7,878 nt of DNA from Candidatus Aminicenantota bacterium (GTDB taxonomy: Bacteria; Acidobacteriota; Aminicenantia; Aminicenantales; Aminicenantaceae). The DNA lies in the NCBI GenBank assembly GCA_030620655.1, contig JAUXEH010000124.1, positions 1 to 7,878 of the forward strand, read 5' to 3'. Both the position numbers and the translations under genes were made by a program. Below the pieces are notes generated by a model. It searched no databases. It saw nothing but the letters and a program-made list of their open reading frames with translations, and had not been told where the DNA came from. The stretch's first letter is position 1, and every line of letters begins with the position of its first letter. Of this stretch, positions 1 through 6,719 are shown in pieces.

Positions 1-1
1 C

Positions 2-1195
2 ATCAACTCCGGGAGTTCATCCATCAAGTACCAGCTGTTAGACATGACGGACAGCTCGGTGCTGGCTGCGGGCCTGCTGGAGCAGATCGGAGAATCCACC
101 AGCCGCCTGACGCACAGCGCCCGCAGAGGCGACGGCGACATCGACGAGCTGGTACAGATCGAGCCCGTGGCCGATCATGAGGAGGGTTTCGACGAGATCC
201 TGAAGGCCTTTGCCGACACGGGCCTGCTTAGAGATGACGGCGGCCTCTACGGCATAGGACACCGGGTGGTGCACGGCGGCGAGGCCTTCCAGGAGCCCAC
301 CCTGATCACGGCCGAGGTCATCGAGACCATCCGGGAGCAGATCCCGCTGGCCCCCCTGCACAATCCCGCCAACCTGATGGGGATCGAGGTGACGTTCGCG
401 CGCATGCCCGATACCCCGCAGGTGGGGGTCTTCGACACCGCCTTCCACCAAAATATCCCCCCCCATGCCTTCCACTACGCCCTTCCCCGAGACCTGGCCG
501 CCACCTATTCCGTGCGCCGTTTCGGGTTGCACGGGACCTCCCACCAGTACGTGACCAAGGCTGCCGCCGAATTCCTGGGGAAACCCCTCGCGGAACTGAA
601 CCTGATCACCTGCCACCTGGGGAACGGGGCCAGCGTGTGTGCGGTCCGGGGCGGCCGCAGCATCGACACCTCCATGGGGATGACCCCGCTGGAGGGCCTG
701 ATCATGGGCACCCGGTCCGGTGATCTCGATCCCGGCGTTATCTTCTATCTGGGCCGCAAGGCCCGCATGTCGCTGGACCAGCTGGATGCCCTCCTCAACC
801 AGCGCAGCGGGATGAAGGGCCTCTGCGGAGTGAACGACATGCGGGAGATCGAGGACATGGCCGGAGACGGAGACCAGCGGGCCCGCCTGGCGCTCGACAT
901 GTACGGCTACCGCCTCAAGAAGTACCTCGGGATGTACAGCGCCGTCCTGGGCCGGGTGGATGCGGTGGTGTTCACCGCCGGGATCGGCGAAAATTCTCCG
1001 GAGGTCCGGTCCCTCGCCTGCGCCGGACTGGGCAACCTGGGGATCCGCCTCGATCCGGAGAAGAAAGGGGCGGGAGGGAAGGAAATCCGGGAGATCCAGG
1101 CGAAGGACAGCGAGGTCAGGGTCCTGGTGGTCCCCACCAACGAAGAGCTGGAGATCGCCCAGCAGACTATTGCCTGTATCGCCGCAAATGTTTAA
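2..1195 (+). CDS. ackA: Acetate kinase, 5' end cut by the window edge
   Basis: Cytoplasmic enzyme that interconverts acetyl phosphate plus ADP with acetate plus ATP, the ATP-forming last step of acetate fermentation or the first step of acetate activation. The open frame enters at base 2 with INSGSSSIKY, the N-terminal phosphate-binding motif of the family. In the Methanosarcina enzyme this Asn is residue 7, so only about five residues lie outside, giving a full length near 402 aa, normal for AckA. Using that numbering, the known catalytic residues are all present: Arg93 in GHRVVHGG, Asp150 in FDTAFH, His183 in RFGLHGTSH, Arg243 in MGTRSGD and Glu386 in PTNEE. The nucleotide-site motifs HLGNGAS and FTAGIGENS are also intact. 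The first ATG visible in frame (44) is internal and not the start. Phosphotransacetylase, its usual partner, is not in the window and could lie upstream. fbaB follows after 45 nt. Family assignment is seen directly; reaction direction is inference. Confidence 0.97.
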   Translation: MNSGSSSIKYQLLDMTDSSVLAAGLLEQIGESTSRLTHSARRGDGDIDELVQIEPVADHEEGFDEILKAFADTGLLRDDGGLYGIGHRVVHGGEAFQEPTLITAEVIETIREQIPLAPLHNPANLMGIEVTFARMPDTPQVGVFDTAFHQNIPPHAFHYALPRDLAATYSVRRFGLHGTSHQYVTKAAAEFLGKPLAELNLITCHLGNGASVCAVRGGRSIDTSMGMTPLEGLIMGTRSGDLDPGVIFYLGRKARMSLDQLDALLNQRSGMKGLCGVNDMREIEDMAGDGDQRARLALDMYGYRLKKYLGMYSAVLGRVDAVVFTAGIGENSPEVRSLACAGLGNLGIRLDPEKKGAGGKEIREIQAKDSEVRVLVVPTNEELEIAQQTIACIAANV

Positions 1196-1203
1196 ACTAA
1201 GTG

Positions 1204-1212
1204 TGTTAGAAT
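1204..1212 (+). promoter_or_regulatory. Possible extended -10 promoter before fbaB
   Basis: The 45-nt gap between ackA and fbaB is AT-rich compared with its flanks and holds TGTTAGAAT, which fits an extended -10 element (TGn followed by TAGAAT, five of six matches to TATAAT). I see no good -35 at 16-18 nt upstream, as expected if the extended -10 is used. A start near 1219 would leave a leader of about 22 nt that still includes the Shine-Dalgarno. The match could be chance in an AT-rich gap. Confidence 0.25.
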
Positions 1213-1240
1213 AGAGTCAAGACCAAGAAGGAGGCACATC

Positions 1241-2311
1241 ATGCTCAACCTATCAAGAATCGAAGAACTCCTGGGGGACGAGGCCTCAGACCTGTTGGCC
1301 TTCGACTCACCCAAGATCCCCAAGGAGCGGCTGCATCTCCCCGGCCCGGATTGGGTGGACCGGTCTTTCGGCCTCAGCGACCGGCCCGTGCCCGTGCTGC
1401 GCAGCCTGCAGGCCCTGCTGGGACACGGCCGGCTGGCCGGCACCGGATACGTCTCGATCCTGCCGGTGGACCAAGGCATCGAACACTCGGGCGGCGCGTC
1501 CTTTGCGCCCAATCCTGATTACTTCGACAGCGAAAGGATCATAAACCTGGCCATCGAGGGGGGCTGCAACGGCGTGGCCTCGACACTCGGCGTCCTGGGC
1601 AGTGTCGCCCGCCAGTACGCTCACAAGATCCCCTTCATCCTGAAGATCAACCACAACGAGCTGATGACATACCCCAATACCTTCGACCAGGTCATGTTCG
1701 CCTCGGTCAAGCAGGCCTTTGACCTGGGAGCCGTGGCCGTGGGCGCCACCATCTACTACGGCTCGGCCGAGAGCTCCCGGCAGATCCAGGAGACCAGCGA
1801 GGCCTTCCAGTATGCGCACGAGCTGGGGATGATGACCATCCTCTGGTGCTACCTGCGGAATCCGTCTTTCAAGGTCGCGGGCCAGGATTATCATGCCAGC
1901 GCCGACCTCACGGGACAGGCCAACCATCTGGGCGTCACCATCCAGGCCGACATCATCAAGCAGAAACTCCCCACTTCCAACGGCGGTTACAAGGCGCTCA
2001 ACGCCGAGGGCAGCTACGGCAAATTCAGCGAGAAGATGTACACCGACCTATGCAGCGACCATCCCATCGACCTGACCCGCTATCAGGTGGCCAACCAGTA
2101 CATGGGCCGGGTCGGCCTGATCAACTCGGGCGGCGCCTCCGGTAAGAACGACCTGGCGGACGCGGTCAAGACGGCCGTCATCAACAAGCGGGCCGGAGGC
2201 ACGGGACTCATCAGCGGGCGCAAAGCCTTCCAGAGGCCCATCCAAGAAGGGGTGGAACTGCTCAACGCCATCCAGGACGTGTATCTCGAGCCGGGTGTGG
2301 CCATCGCCTAG
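1241..2311 (+). CDS. fbaB: Class I fructose-bisphosphate aldolase, FbaB/DhnA type
   Basis: Cleaves fructose-1,6-bisphosphate to dihydroxyacetone phosphate and glyceraldehyde-3-phosphate (reversible) through a Schiff-base lysine, without metal. At 356 aa it matches the length of E. coli FbaB (350 aa) and aligns with it along its whole length by eye: GRLAGTGYVSILPVDQGIEH (64-82), CNGVASTLGVLG (109-120), KINHNE (135-140), AVAVGATIYYGS (164-175), ADLTGQANHLGVTI (221-234), GLINSGGASG (292-301) and AVINKRAGG (312-320). The likely Schiff-base residue is Lys240 in ADIIKQK, by analogy with the lysine in the same strand of archaeal class I aldolases. The phosphate-binding SGG near 296-298 is present. 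The start is fixed by AAGGAGG at 1228-1234, 6 nt before the ATG. It lies between ackA and pgm and probably shares their transcript. In E. coli this isozyme is often linked to gluconeogenic growth; here it sits beside phosphofructokinase, so a glycolytic role is equally likely (inference). Confidence 0.96.
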   Translation: MLNLSRIEELLGDEASDLLAFDSPKIPKERLHLPGPDWVDRSFGLSDRPVPVLRSLQALLGHGRLAGTGYVSILPVDQGIEHSGGASFAPNPDYFDSERIINLAIEGGCNGVASTLGVLGSVARQYAHKIPFILKINHNELMTYPNTFDQVMFASVKQAFDLGAVAVGATIYYGSAESSRQIQETSEAFQYAHELGMMTILWCYLRNPSFKVAGQDYHASADLTGQANHLGVTIQADIIKQKLPTSNGGYKALNAEGSYGKFSEKMYTDLCSDHPIDLTRYQVANQYMGRVGLINSGGASGKNDLADAVKTAVINKRAGGTGLISGRKAFQRPIQEGVELLNAIQDVYLEPGVAIA

Positions 2312-2314
2312 ATA

Positions 2315-2335
2315 TTCCTCTCTGCCACGGAGGAA
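2315..2335 (+). promoter_or_regulatory. Hairpin covering the pgm Shine-Dalgarno
   Basis: TTCCTC at 2315-2320 is the exact reverse complement of GAGGAA at 2330-2335, and a further U-G wobble (2321 with 2329) can close a 7-nt loop. The 3' arm contains most of GGAGGA (2329-2334), the ribosome binding site of pgm 9 nt before its ATG. In RNA this would partly hide the site. Because a pyrimidine tract easily pairs with any Shine-Dalgarno, a regulatory role is only a possibility. Confidence 0.3.
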
Positions 2336-2343
2336 GAGATTCA

Positions 2344-3996
2344 ATGGGGGTGCATGCGGGAGCCGGGAAACCAGCACCCCGCTCGCAGCTGGTCGACATA
2401 GACAGGCTCGTCAGTGCGTATTTCACCGGGAAACCCGATCCCTCCAATTCGGGCCAGTGCGTGGCCTTCGGCACCTCCGGGCACCGCGGGTCCTCGTTCC
2501 GGCTGAGCTTCAACGAGGATCACATCCTGGCCATCACCCAGGCGATCTGCGATTTTCGGAAGAAGCGGCGAGTGGCCGGACCCCTGTTCCTGGGCCTGGA
2601 CACCCATGCCCTGTCGCGGCCGGCTATGGACACCGCCCTCGAGGTCCTGGCCGGGAACGGCGTCGCGGTCCGGGTCCAGCCGGGCCGCCGTTTCACGCCC
2701 ACGCCCCTCATTTCTTTCGCCATCCTGACCTACAACCGGGGACGGAAGGACGGCCTGGCCGACGGGATCGTGATCACGCCCTCCCACAACCCTCCCGAGG
2801 ACGGGGGCTTCAAATACAACCCGCCTGAAGGGGGACCGGCGGACACCTCGGTCACGCAGGCCATCCAGGACCGCGCCAACGCCCTCCTCGATGAAGGGCC
2901 GGCCTCGGTCCACAGGGTCCCGCTCGAGCGTGCACGCGTTGACGGTGCCATACGGGAGCACGATTACATCGCGCCGTATGTGGCGGATCTGGCCGATGTG
3001 CTGGACCTGGATATAATCGCAGGGGCCGGCCTGCGGATCGGCGCTGACCCCCTGGGCGGCTCCTCCATCGATATCTGGGAGCCCCTGGCCGAGCGCTACC
3101 GGCTCGACATCGAGGTGGTGAACCGGAAGCTGGATCCCACCTTCTCCTTCATGCCCCTGGACCGGGACGGGAAGATCCGCATGGACTGCTCGTCGCCTTA
3201 CGCCATGGCCGGCCTGATCGAGCTCAAGCAGCGGTTCGACATCGCCTTCGGGAACGACACGGACAGCGACCGCCACGGCATCGTCACCCGGAGCGGCGGT
3301 CTTATGAACCCCAACCATTTCCTGGCGGCGGCGGTGTGGCACCTGTTCCGGAACCGCCCCGGCTGGCCTGAAACAGCGGCCGTGGGCAAGACCCTGGTCT
3401 CCAGCGCCATGATCGACCGGGTGGCAGCGTCTCTGGGCCGGTCGGTGTGCGAAGTGCCGGTGGGATTCAAGTGGTTTGTGGACGGCCTGCTGGACGGGTC
3501 TTTCGGATTTGCCGGGGAGGAGAGCGCAGGAGCCTCGTTCGTGCGCAGGGACGGTCGTGTTTGGACCACGGACAAGGACGGCATCCTCCTGGACCTCCTG
3601 GCCTGCGAGATGACGGCCCGAACCGGGAAAGACCCGGCCGAGCTGTATGCGGAGCTCGAGGACAGATTCGGCCGCCCGGCCTACCGGCGGGTCGACGCGC
3701 CCGCCACCCCGGAACAGAAGGCCGTGCTCAAGGCGCTGACTCCGGAGAGCATCACGGCCGCAGAGCTCGCGGGTGAGCCCATCCAGGCCCGGCTCACACA
3801 CGCCCCGGGAAACAAGGCCGCTATCGGGGGCCTGAAGGTGGTCACGCGGGACGGCTGGTTCGCGGCCCGGCCCTCCGGTACCGAAGACATCTACAAGATC
3901 TATGCGGAGAGCTTTCGAGGCGAGGAGCATCTGGAGCGCATCCTGGAAGAGGCGCAGGATATCGTGTCCGGGGCCTTCCGTGGATCGGGAGGATAA
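2344..3996 (+). CDS. pgm: Phosphoglucomutase (alpha-D-glucose phosphate-specific)
   Basis: Interconverts glucose-1-phosphate and glucose-6-phosphate via a phosphoserine enzyme, linking glycogen, nucleotide-sugar and disaccharide-phosphorolysis pools to glycolysis. The 550-aa product is collinear with E. coli Pgm (546 aa). Visible motifs in order: FGTSGHRGS (42-50), the catalytic loop TPSHNPPEDGG with phospho-acceptor Ser147, the Mg2+ loop with Asp305, Asp307 and Asp309 in DTDSDRHG, VGKTLVSSAMIDRV (347-360), EVPVGFKWFVDGL (370-382), the sugar-binding loop GEESAGAS (391-398) and the phosphate-binding loop RPSGTE (509-514). All four domains are complete, so it should be active. The start is supported by GGAGGA 9 nt upstream and by the N-terminus AGAGKPAPRSQLVDIDRLV, which mirrors the E. 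coli one. It follows fbaB by 32 nt, and its stop is 1 nt before the phosphofructokinase start, suggesting translational coupling. The symbol rests on resemblance to E. coli Pgm rather than to phosphomannomutase-type paralogues. Confidence 0.96.
   Translation: MGVHAGAGKPAPRSQLVDIDRLVSAYFTGKPDPSNSGQCVAFGTSGHRGSSFRLSFNEDHILAITQAICDFRKKRRVAGPLFLGLDTHALSRPAMDTALEVLAGNGVAVRVQPGRRFTPTPLISFAILTYNRGRKDGLADGIVITPSHNPPEDGGFKYNPPEGGPADTSVTQAIQDRANALLDEGPASVHRVPLERARVDGAIREHDYIAPYVADLADVLDLDIIAGAGLRIGADPLGGSSIDIWEPLAERYRLDIEVVNRKLDPTFSFMPLDRDGKIRMDCSSPYAMAGLIELKQRFDIAFGNDTDSDRHGIVTRSGGLMNPNHFLAAAVWHLFRNRPGWPETAAVGKTLVSSAMIDRVAASLGRSVCEVPVGFKWFVDGLLDGSFGFAGEESAGASFVRRDGRVWTTDKDGILLDLLACEMTARTGKDPAELYAELEDRFGRPAYRRVDAPATPEQKAVLKALTPESITAAELAGEPIQARLTHAPGNKAAIGGLKVVTRDGWFAARPSGTEDIYKIYAESFRGEEHLERILEEAQDIVSGAFRGSGG
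3988..3992 (+). promoter_or_regulatory. Shine-Dalgarno that selects the GTG start of the phosphofructokinase
   Basis: GGAGG lies in the last codons of pgm, 5 nt before an in-frame GTG at 3998. The alternative ATG at 4010 would be 17 nt away, too far for this site, and an upstream in-frame ATG at 3902 would overlap pgm by about 95 nt and add residues unlike the family. The GTG is therefore the best start, with ribosomes finishing pgm likely to re-initiate here. Confidence 0.65.
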
Positions 3997-3997
3997 G

Positions 3998-5293
3998 GTG
4001 AGTGAGAATATGGACGGGCTGGATTTCAGCATTGAGCGCCTGGGAGAGTGCCGCATCCCCTCTCCCATGGCCGGGGTCCCCTTTGTCTCGGACGGAGAGC
4101 ACGTGCTGTATCACTCCCGCCTCGAGCACGTGGAGGATTGCCTGCGCCGGGGTGAGGCCCCTCCGGTCTTCGAGACCGCCGGACCCAGGGATAAGATCTA
4201 TTTCGACCCCTCCAAGCTCAAATGCGGGATGGTGACCTGCGGCGGGCTCTGTCCGGGGCTCAACGACGTCATCCGTGCGATCGTGATGAGCCTGACCTAC
4301 CATTACGGAGTCGATACCATCTTCGGGTTCCGTTACGGATTCGAGGGGCTATCCCCCAGGCACGGCCACACGCCCCTGGAGCTGACCCCGGATGTGGTCA
4401 AGGACATCCACAAAGAAGGAGGGACCGTGCTGGGATCGTCCCGCGGGCCCCAGGACGTGGGGGAGATGGTCGACACCCTGGAGCGGATGAACGTGCGGCT
4501 GCTCTTCACCATCGGCGGAGACGGGGCCCTCAAGGGGGCCCGGGCGATCGTCGAGGAGATCGGGCGGCGCGGGCTCAAGATCGGTGTGGTGGGGATCCCC
4601 AAGACCATCGACAACGACATCTCCTTGGTGGAACAGTCCTTCGGTTTCGACACGGCGGTCGGGGAATCGCGAACCGCGATCTATTCGGCCCACACCGAGG
4701 CGGAAGGGGCGCGGAACGGGGTGGGCCTGGTCAAGCTCATGGGACGCTATTCCGGGTTCATCGCGGCCTTCTCCTCCCTGGCCCACAACGACGTCAACTT
4801 CTGCCTTGTCCCGGAGGTGCCGTTTTCCCTGGAAGCCTTCCTGGAGGCCCTGCGCCGGCGCCTGGAGACCCGGGGGCATGCCGTCATCGTGGTGGGAGAG
4901 GGGGCGGGACAGGATCTCCTGGCAGCCCAGGGAGAGCAGGACGCATCCGGGAATGTCCTCCTGGGCGACATCGGGGCCTTCCTGCGGGACCGGATCAAGG
5001 CCCATTTCAGCCGGGCCGGCGTGGATGTCGGCCTCAAGTACATCGACCCCAGCTACACCATCCGCAGCGTGCCCGCCAATCCCAAGGATTCGGCCTACTG
5101 CCTGCTCCTGGGCCACAACGCCGCCCATGCCGGCCTAGCCGGCCGCACGAACATGCTGGTGGGGTACTGGAAACACCGCTACACCCATGTCCCCATCCCC
5201 CTGGCCGTATCCGGGCGTAAACAGATCGATCCGGGCGGCCGGCTGTGGAGCGATGTGATCTCCTGCACCGGTCAGCCCAGGGATCTGCGGTGA
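3998..5293 (+). CDS. pfk: 6-phosphofructokinase, plant-type clade, predicted ATP-dependent
   Basis: Phosphorylates fructose-6-phosphate to fructose-1,6-bisphosphate, the committed glycolytic step. Numbered from the GTG, the 431-aa protein has an extension of about 75 residues before the first Rossmann strand, then CGGLCPGLNDVIR (81-93), FGFRYGFEGL (109-118), LGSSRGPQ (145-152), IGGDGALKGA (172-181), GIPKTIDNDI (199-208) with catalytic-base Asp205, SFGFDTAVGE (214-223), KLMGRYSGFIA (246-256), PEVPF (272-276), VVGEGAGQ (298-305) and LKYIDPSYTIRS (346-357). The long N-terminus, the YIDPSY block and the C-terminal DPGGRLW and STGQP-like segments recall plant and protist ATP-PFKs more than E. coli PfkA (320 aa). 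Gly176 in GGDG is the family marker for ATP (PPi enzymes have GGDD), whereas Lys202 in PKTIDND is shared with PPi enzymes; G plus K is the combination of plant and trypanosome ATP-PFKs. Ala177 replaces the usual Ser/Thr. The E. coli-type ADP/PEP allosteric site cannot be assumed. The PPi alternative cannot be fully excluded from sequence. Confidence 0.93.
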   Translation: MSENMDGLDFSIERLGECRIPSPMAGVPFVSDGEHVLYHSRLEHVEDCLRRGEAPPVFETAGPRDKIYFDPSKLKCGMVTCGGLCPGLNDVIRAIVMSLTYHYGVDTIFGFRYGFEGLSPRHGHTPLELTPDVVKDIHKEGGTVLGSSRGPQDVGEMVDTLERMNVRLLFTIGGDGALKGARAIVEEIGRRGLKIGVVGIPKTIDNDISLVEQSFGFDTAVGESRTAIYSAHTEAEGARNGVGLVKLMGRYSGFIAAFSSLAHNDVNFCLVPEVPFSLEAFLEALRRRLETRGHAVIVVGEGAGQDLLAAQGEQDASGNVLLGDIGAFLRDRIKAHFSRAGVDVGLKYIDPSYTIRSVPANPKDSAYCLLLGHNAAHAGLAGRTNMLVGYWKHRYTHVPIPLAVSGRKQIDPGGRLWSDVISCTGQPRDLR

Positions 5294-5306
5294 GGGGAGC
5301 GAGAGG

Positions 5307-6632
5307 ATGTTGATACGCCTGCGGGAGCATGCCGAGGCCGTGTTCAGGGCCGGGCTCAAGGCCGTCGACCCGATCCGGGCGGTCGGGAGGCATGTCAGAC
5401 GTGATGGCGATGTCCTGACCGTGGGCGAGCGCAGCTATGACCTCTCGAAGTTCGAGCGGGTCTTTGTGGTAGGTGCAGGTAAGGCCTCGGCGGCCATGGG
5501 CCGGGCCGTGGAAACGCTCCTGGGCGAGAGGATCACGGCCGGGCTCATCAACGTCAAATACGGGCATGCACTCCCCCTGGAAACCATACGCTTGCATGAG
5601 GCGGGGCATCCGGTCCCGGACGAAGCCGGCTTGGAAGGGGCCCGGGATATCCTTTCCCTACTGGAAACGACGGGAGAGAAGGACCTGGTGCTGTGCCTGC
5701 TCTCGGGCGGCGGTTCCGCCCTGCTTCCCGTGCCGGCCCAGGGTCTTTCCCTGGCGGATAAGCAGGAGATGACGCGGCTTCTCCTGGAGAGTGGGGCGAA
5801 TATCCAGGAGATCAACGCCCTGCGCAAGCATGCCTCCGGGATCAAAGGAGGCCTCCTGGCCCGGGCCGTATACCCGTCCTCTCTGATCACCCTCATTCTC
5901 TCGGATGTCATAGGCGACGACCTGGACAGCATCGCCTCCGGGCCCACGGTCCCGGACACCACCACCTTCCAGGACTGCCGGGATGTGATCGAGCGGTATG
6001 GCCTGGCCGGCCGGATGCCGCCTGGTGTCCTGGACCTTCTCGAGAAAGGGGCCAGCGGGGAGCTGCCCGAGACCCCCAAGGCGGGAGACCCGGCCTTTGC
6101 GGATACCCAGAACCTCATCGTGGCCGGAAATTTTCAGGCCCTGCAGGCCGCCCGCGAAAGGGCTGAGGAGCTGGGCTATAATACCCTTCTGCTCTCCTCC
6201 ACCATCGATGGCGAGACCCGGGATGCGGCCCGGGTGCATGCGGCCCTGGCCCGCGAGATCCGCAGGAGCGGGAATCCGATCGCCCCCCCGGCCTGCCTCC
6301 TTTCCGGAGGGGAAACCACCGTGACCATCCGGGGGAAAGGCCTGGGTGGGCGCAACCAGGAGTTCGTGCTGGCGGCCTCCCTCGCCATCGCGGGCCTGGA
6401 AAACACCGTGATCCTGAGTGCCGGGACGGACGGCACGGACGGCCCCACGGACGCGGCCGGGGCCGTGGCCGACGGCTGGACCGTTGCGAGGGCCCGCGAA
6501 AAGGGGCTCGATGCCCTCACATTCCTGCGGGACAACGACTCCTACCGGTTCTTCCAGCCGCTGGGTGACCTCCTGATCACCGGCCCGACCCTGACCAATG
6601 TGATGGATCTCCGCATCGTCCTGGTCTTTTGA
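5307..6632 (+). CDS. gckA: Glycerate 2-kinase (GckA/TtuD type, DUF4147 plus MOFRL domains)
   Basis: Transfers phosphate from ATP to D-glycerate giving 2-phosphoglycerate, which enters lower glycolysis just above enolase; glycerate can come from glyoxylate, hydroxypyruvate/serine or non-phosphorylative sugar routes. The 441-aa length is normal. The N-terminal DUF4147 domain shows VVGAGKASAAMG (54-65, Lys59 in the GAGKA loop), HPVPDEAG (101-108), LSGGGSALL (132-140), INALRKHASGIKGG (169-182) and LSDVIGDDLDSIASGPT (198-214). The MOFRL domain shows LLSGGETTVTIRGKG (331-345), GGRNQEF (347-353, Arg349), SAGTDGTDGPTDAAGA (371-386) and a C-terminal TGPTLTNVMDLRI (425-437). In relatives the last motif is usually TGPTGTNVNDL, so Leu429 and Met433 are departures. 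The start follows AGGGGA (5293-5298) by 8 nt, only 13 nt after the phosphofructokinase stop, making it the last gene of the cluster. Stereochemistry and phosphorylated carbon are inferred from the family. Confidence 0.93.
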   Translation: MLIRLREHAEAVFRAGLKAVDPIRAVGRHVRRDGDVLTVGERSYDLSKFERVFVVGAGKASAAMGRAVETLLGERITAGLINVKYGHALPLETIRLHEAGHPVPDEAGLEGARDILSLLETTGEKDLVLCLLSGGGSALLPVPAQGLSLADKQEMTRLLLESGANIQEINALRKHASGIKGGLLARAVYPSSLITLILSDVIGDDLDSIASGPTVPDTTTFQDCRDVIERYGLAGRMPPGVLDLLEKGASGELPETPKAGDPAFADTQNLIVAGNFQALQAARERAEELGYNTLLLSSTIDGETRDAARVHAALAREIRRSGNPIAPPACLLSGGETTVTIRGKGLGGRNQEFVLAASLAIAGLENTVILSAGTDGTDGPTDAAGAVADGWTVARAREKGLDALTFLRDNDSYRFFQPLGDLLITGPTLTNVMDLRIVLVF

Positions 6633-6645
6633 ACAAACTGAGGCG

Positions 6646-6665
6646 TATTGGCCTAAAGTCCAATA
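6646..6665 (+). other. Short hairpin after the glycerate kinase gene
   Basis: TATTGG (6646-6651) and CCAATA (6660-6665) are exact reverse complements around an 8-nt loop, starting 13 nt after the stop codon. It is the only stem I find at the end of the metabolic cluster. The stem is short and AT-rich and no T-run follows directly, so it is a weak candidate for a terminator or an mRNA 3' end. Its 3' arm touches the -35 element of the next promoter. Confidence 0.3.
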
Positions 6666-6692
6666 GACAGGGGATTTTCAAGCGGGTATAAT
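6664..6692 (+). promoter_or_regulatory. Sigma70-type promoter for the lipoprotein/OMP pair
   Basis: TAGACA (6664-6669, five of six matches to TTGACA) and TATAAT (6687-6692, perfect) are separated by exactly 17 nt inside the AT-rich gap. Transcription should begin near 6699-6700, giving a leader of about 67 nt before the lipoprotein ATG. It is the best promoter match I found in the window. It marks the start of a second transcription unit. If the host were a Bacteroidota with their divergent promoter consensus, the match would be less meaningful. Confidence 0.7.
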
Positions 6693-6707
6693 AACTGTCC
6701 GGTGGAA

Positions 6708-6719
6708 TAATACGTATTA
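6708..6719. promoter_or_regulatory. 12-bp perfect palindrome, possible operator
   Basis: TAATACGTATTA is its own reverse complement and sits about 8-20 nt downstream of the predicted transcription start of the lipoprotein gene, where a bound repressor would block early transcription. As RNA it could form only a very poor hairpin, so a protein site is more likely than an RNA structure. No regulator gene lies nearby in the window. Confidence 0.4.

Noticed and set aside
457..464. Run of eight C in ackA as a possible phase-variable tract
   Set aside because: The frame is intact and the run encodes the end of Ile plus Pro-Pro followed by a conserved region; phase variation of a core metabolic enzyme is unlikely and one sequence cannot show it.
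1190..1197. GTTTAAAC palindrome at the ackA stop codon as an operator
   Set aside because: Eight bases around a TAA stop in an AT-rich spot can arise by chance, and there is no second copy or nearby promoter to support it.
1197..1209. CTAA/TTAG stem after ackA as a terminator
   Set aside because: Only 4 bp, AT-rich and without a T-run; far too weak to end transcription.
3902..3997. Phosphofructokinase start at the in-frame ATG 3902 inside pgm
   Set aside because: It would overlap pgm by about 95 nt with an Arg/Ser-rich leader unlike the family and no ribosome binding site, whereas the GTG at 3998 has a well-placed GGAGG.
2341..4068. Long open frame of 575 codons on the minus strand across pgm
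   Set aside because: It is antisense to a gene with all phosphoglucomutase motifs in place, its protein resembles no family I know, and long antisense frames are expected opposite GC-rich codons.
4222..5220. Open frame of 332 codons in another + frame inside the phosphofructokinase gene
   Set aside because: Its translation is dominated by Arg, Gly and Pro, as expected for a shifted GC-rich frame, has no motif, and overlaps an intact PFK.
5435..6239. Antisense open frames opposite the glycerate kinase gene
   Set aside because: No Shine-Dalgarno or family signature, and full overlap with a gene whose every conserved motif is intact.
6646..6680. Intrinsic terminator after the glycerate kinase gene
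   Set aside because: The 6-bp stem is AT-rich and is followed by GACAGGGG rather than a T-run, so it does not meet the usual pattern; I list it only as a hairpin.
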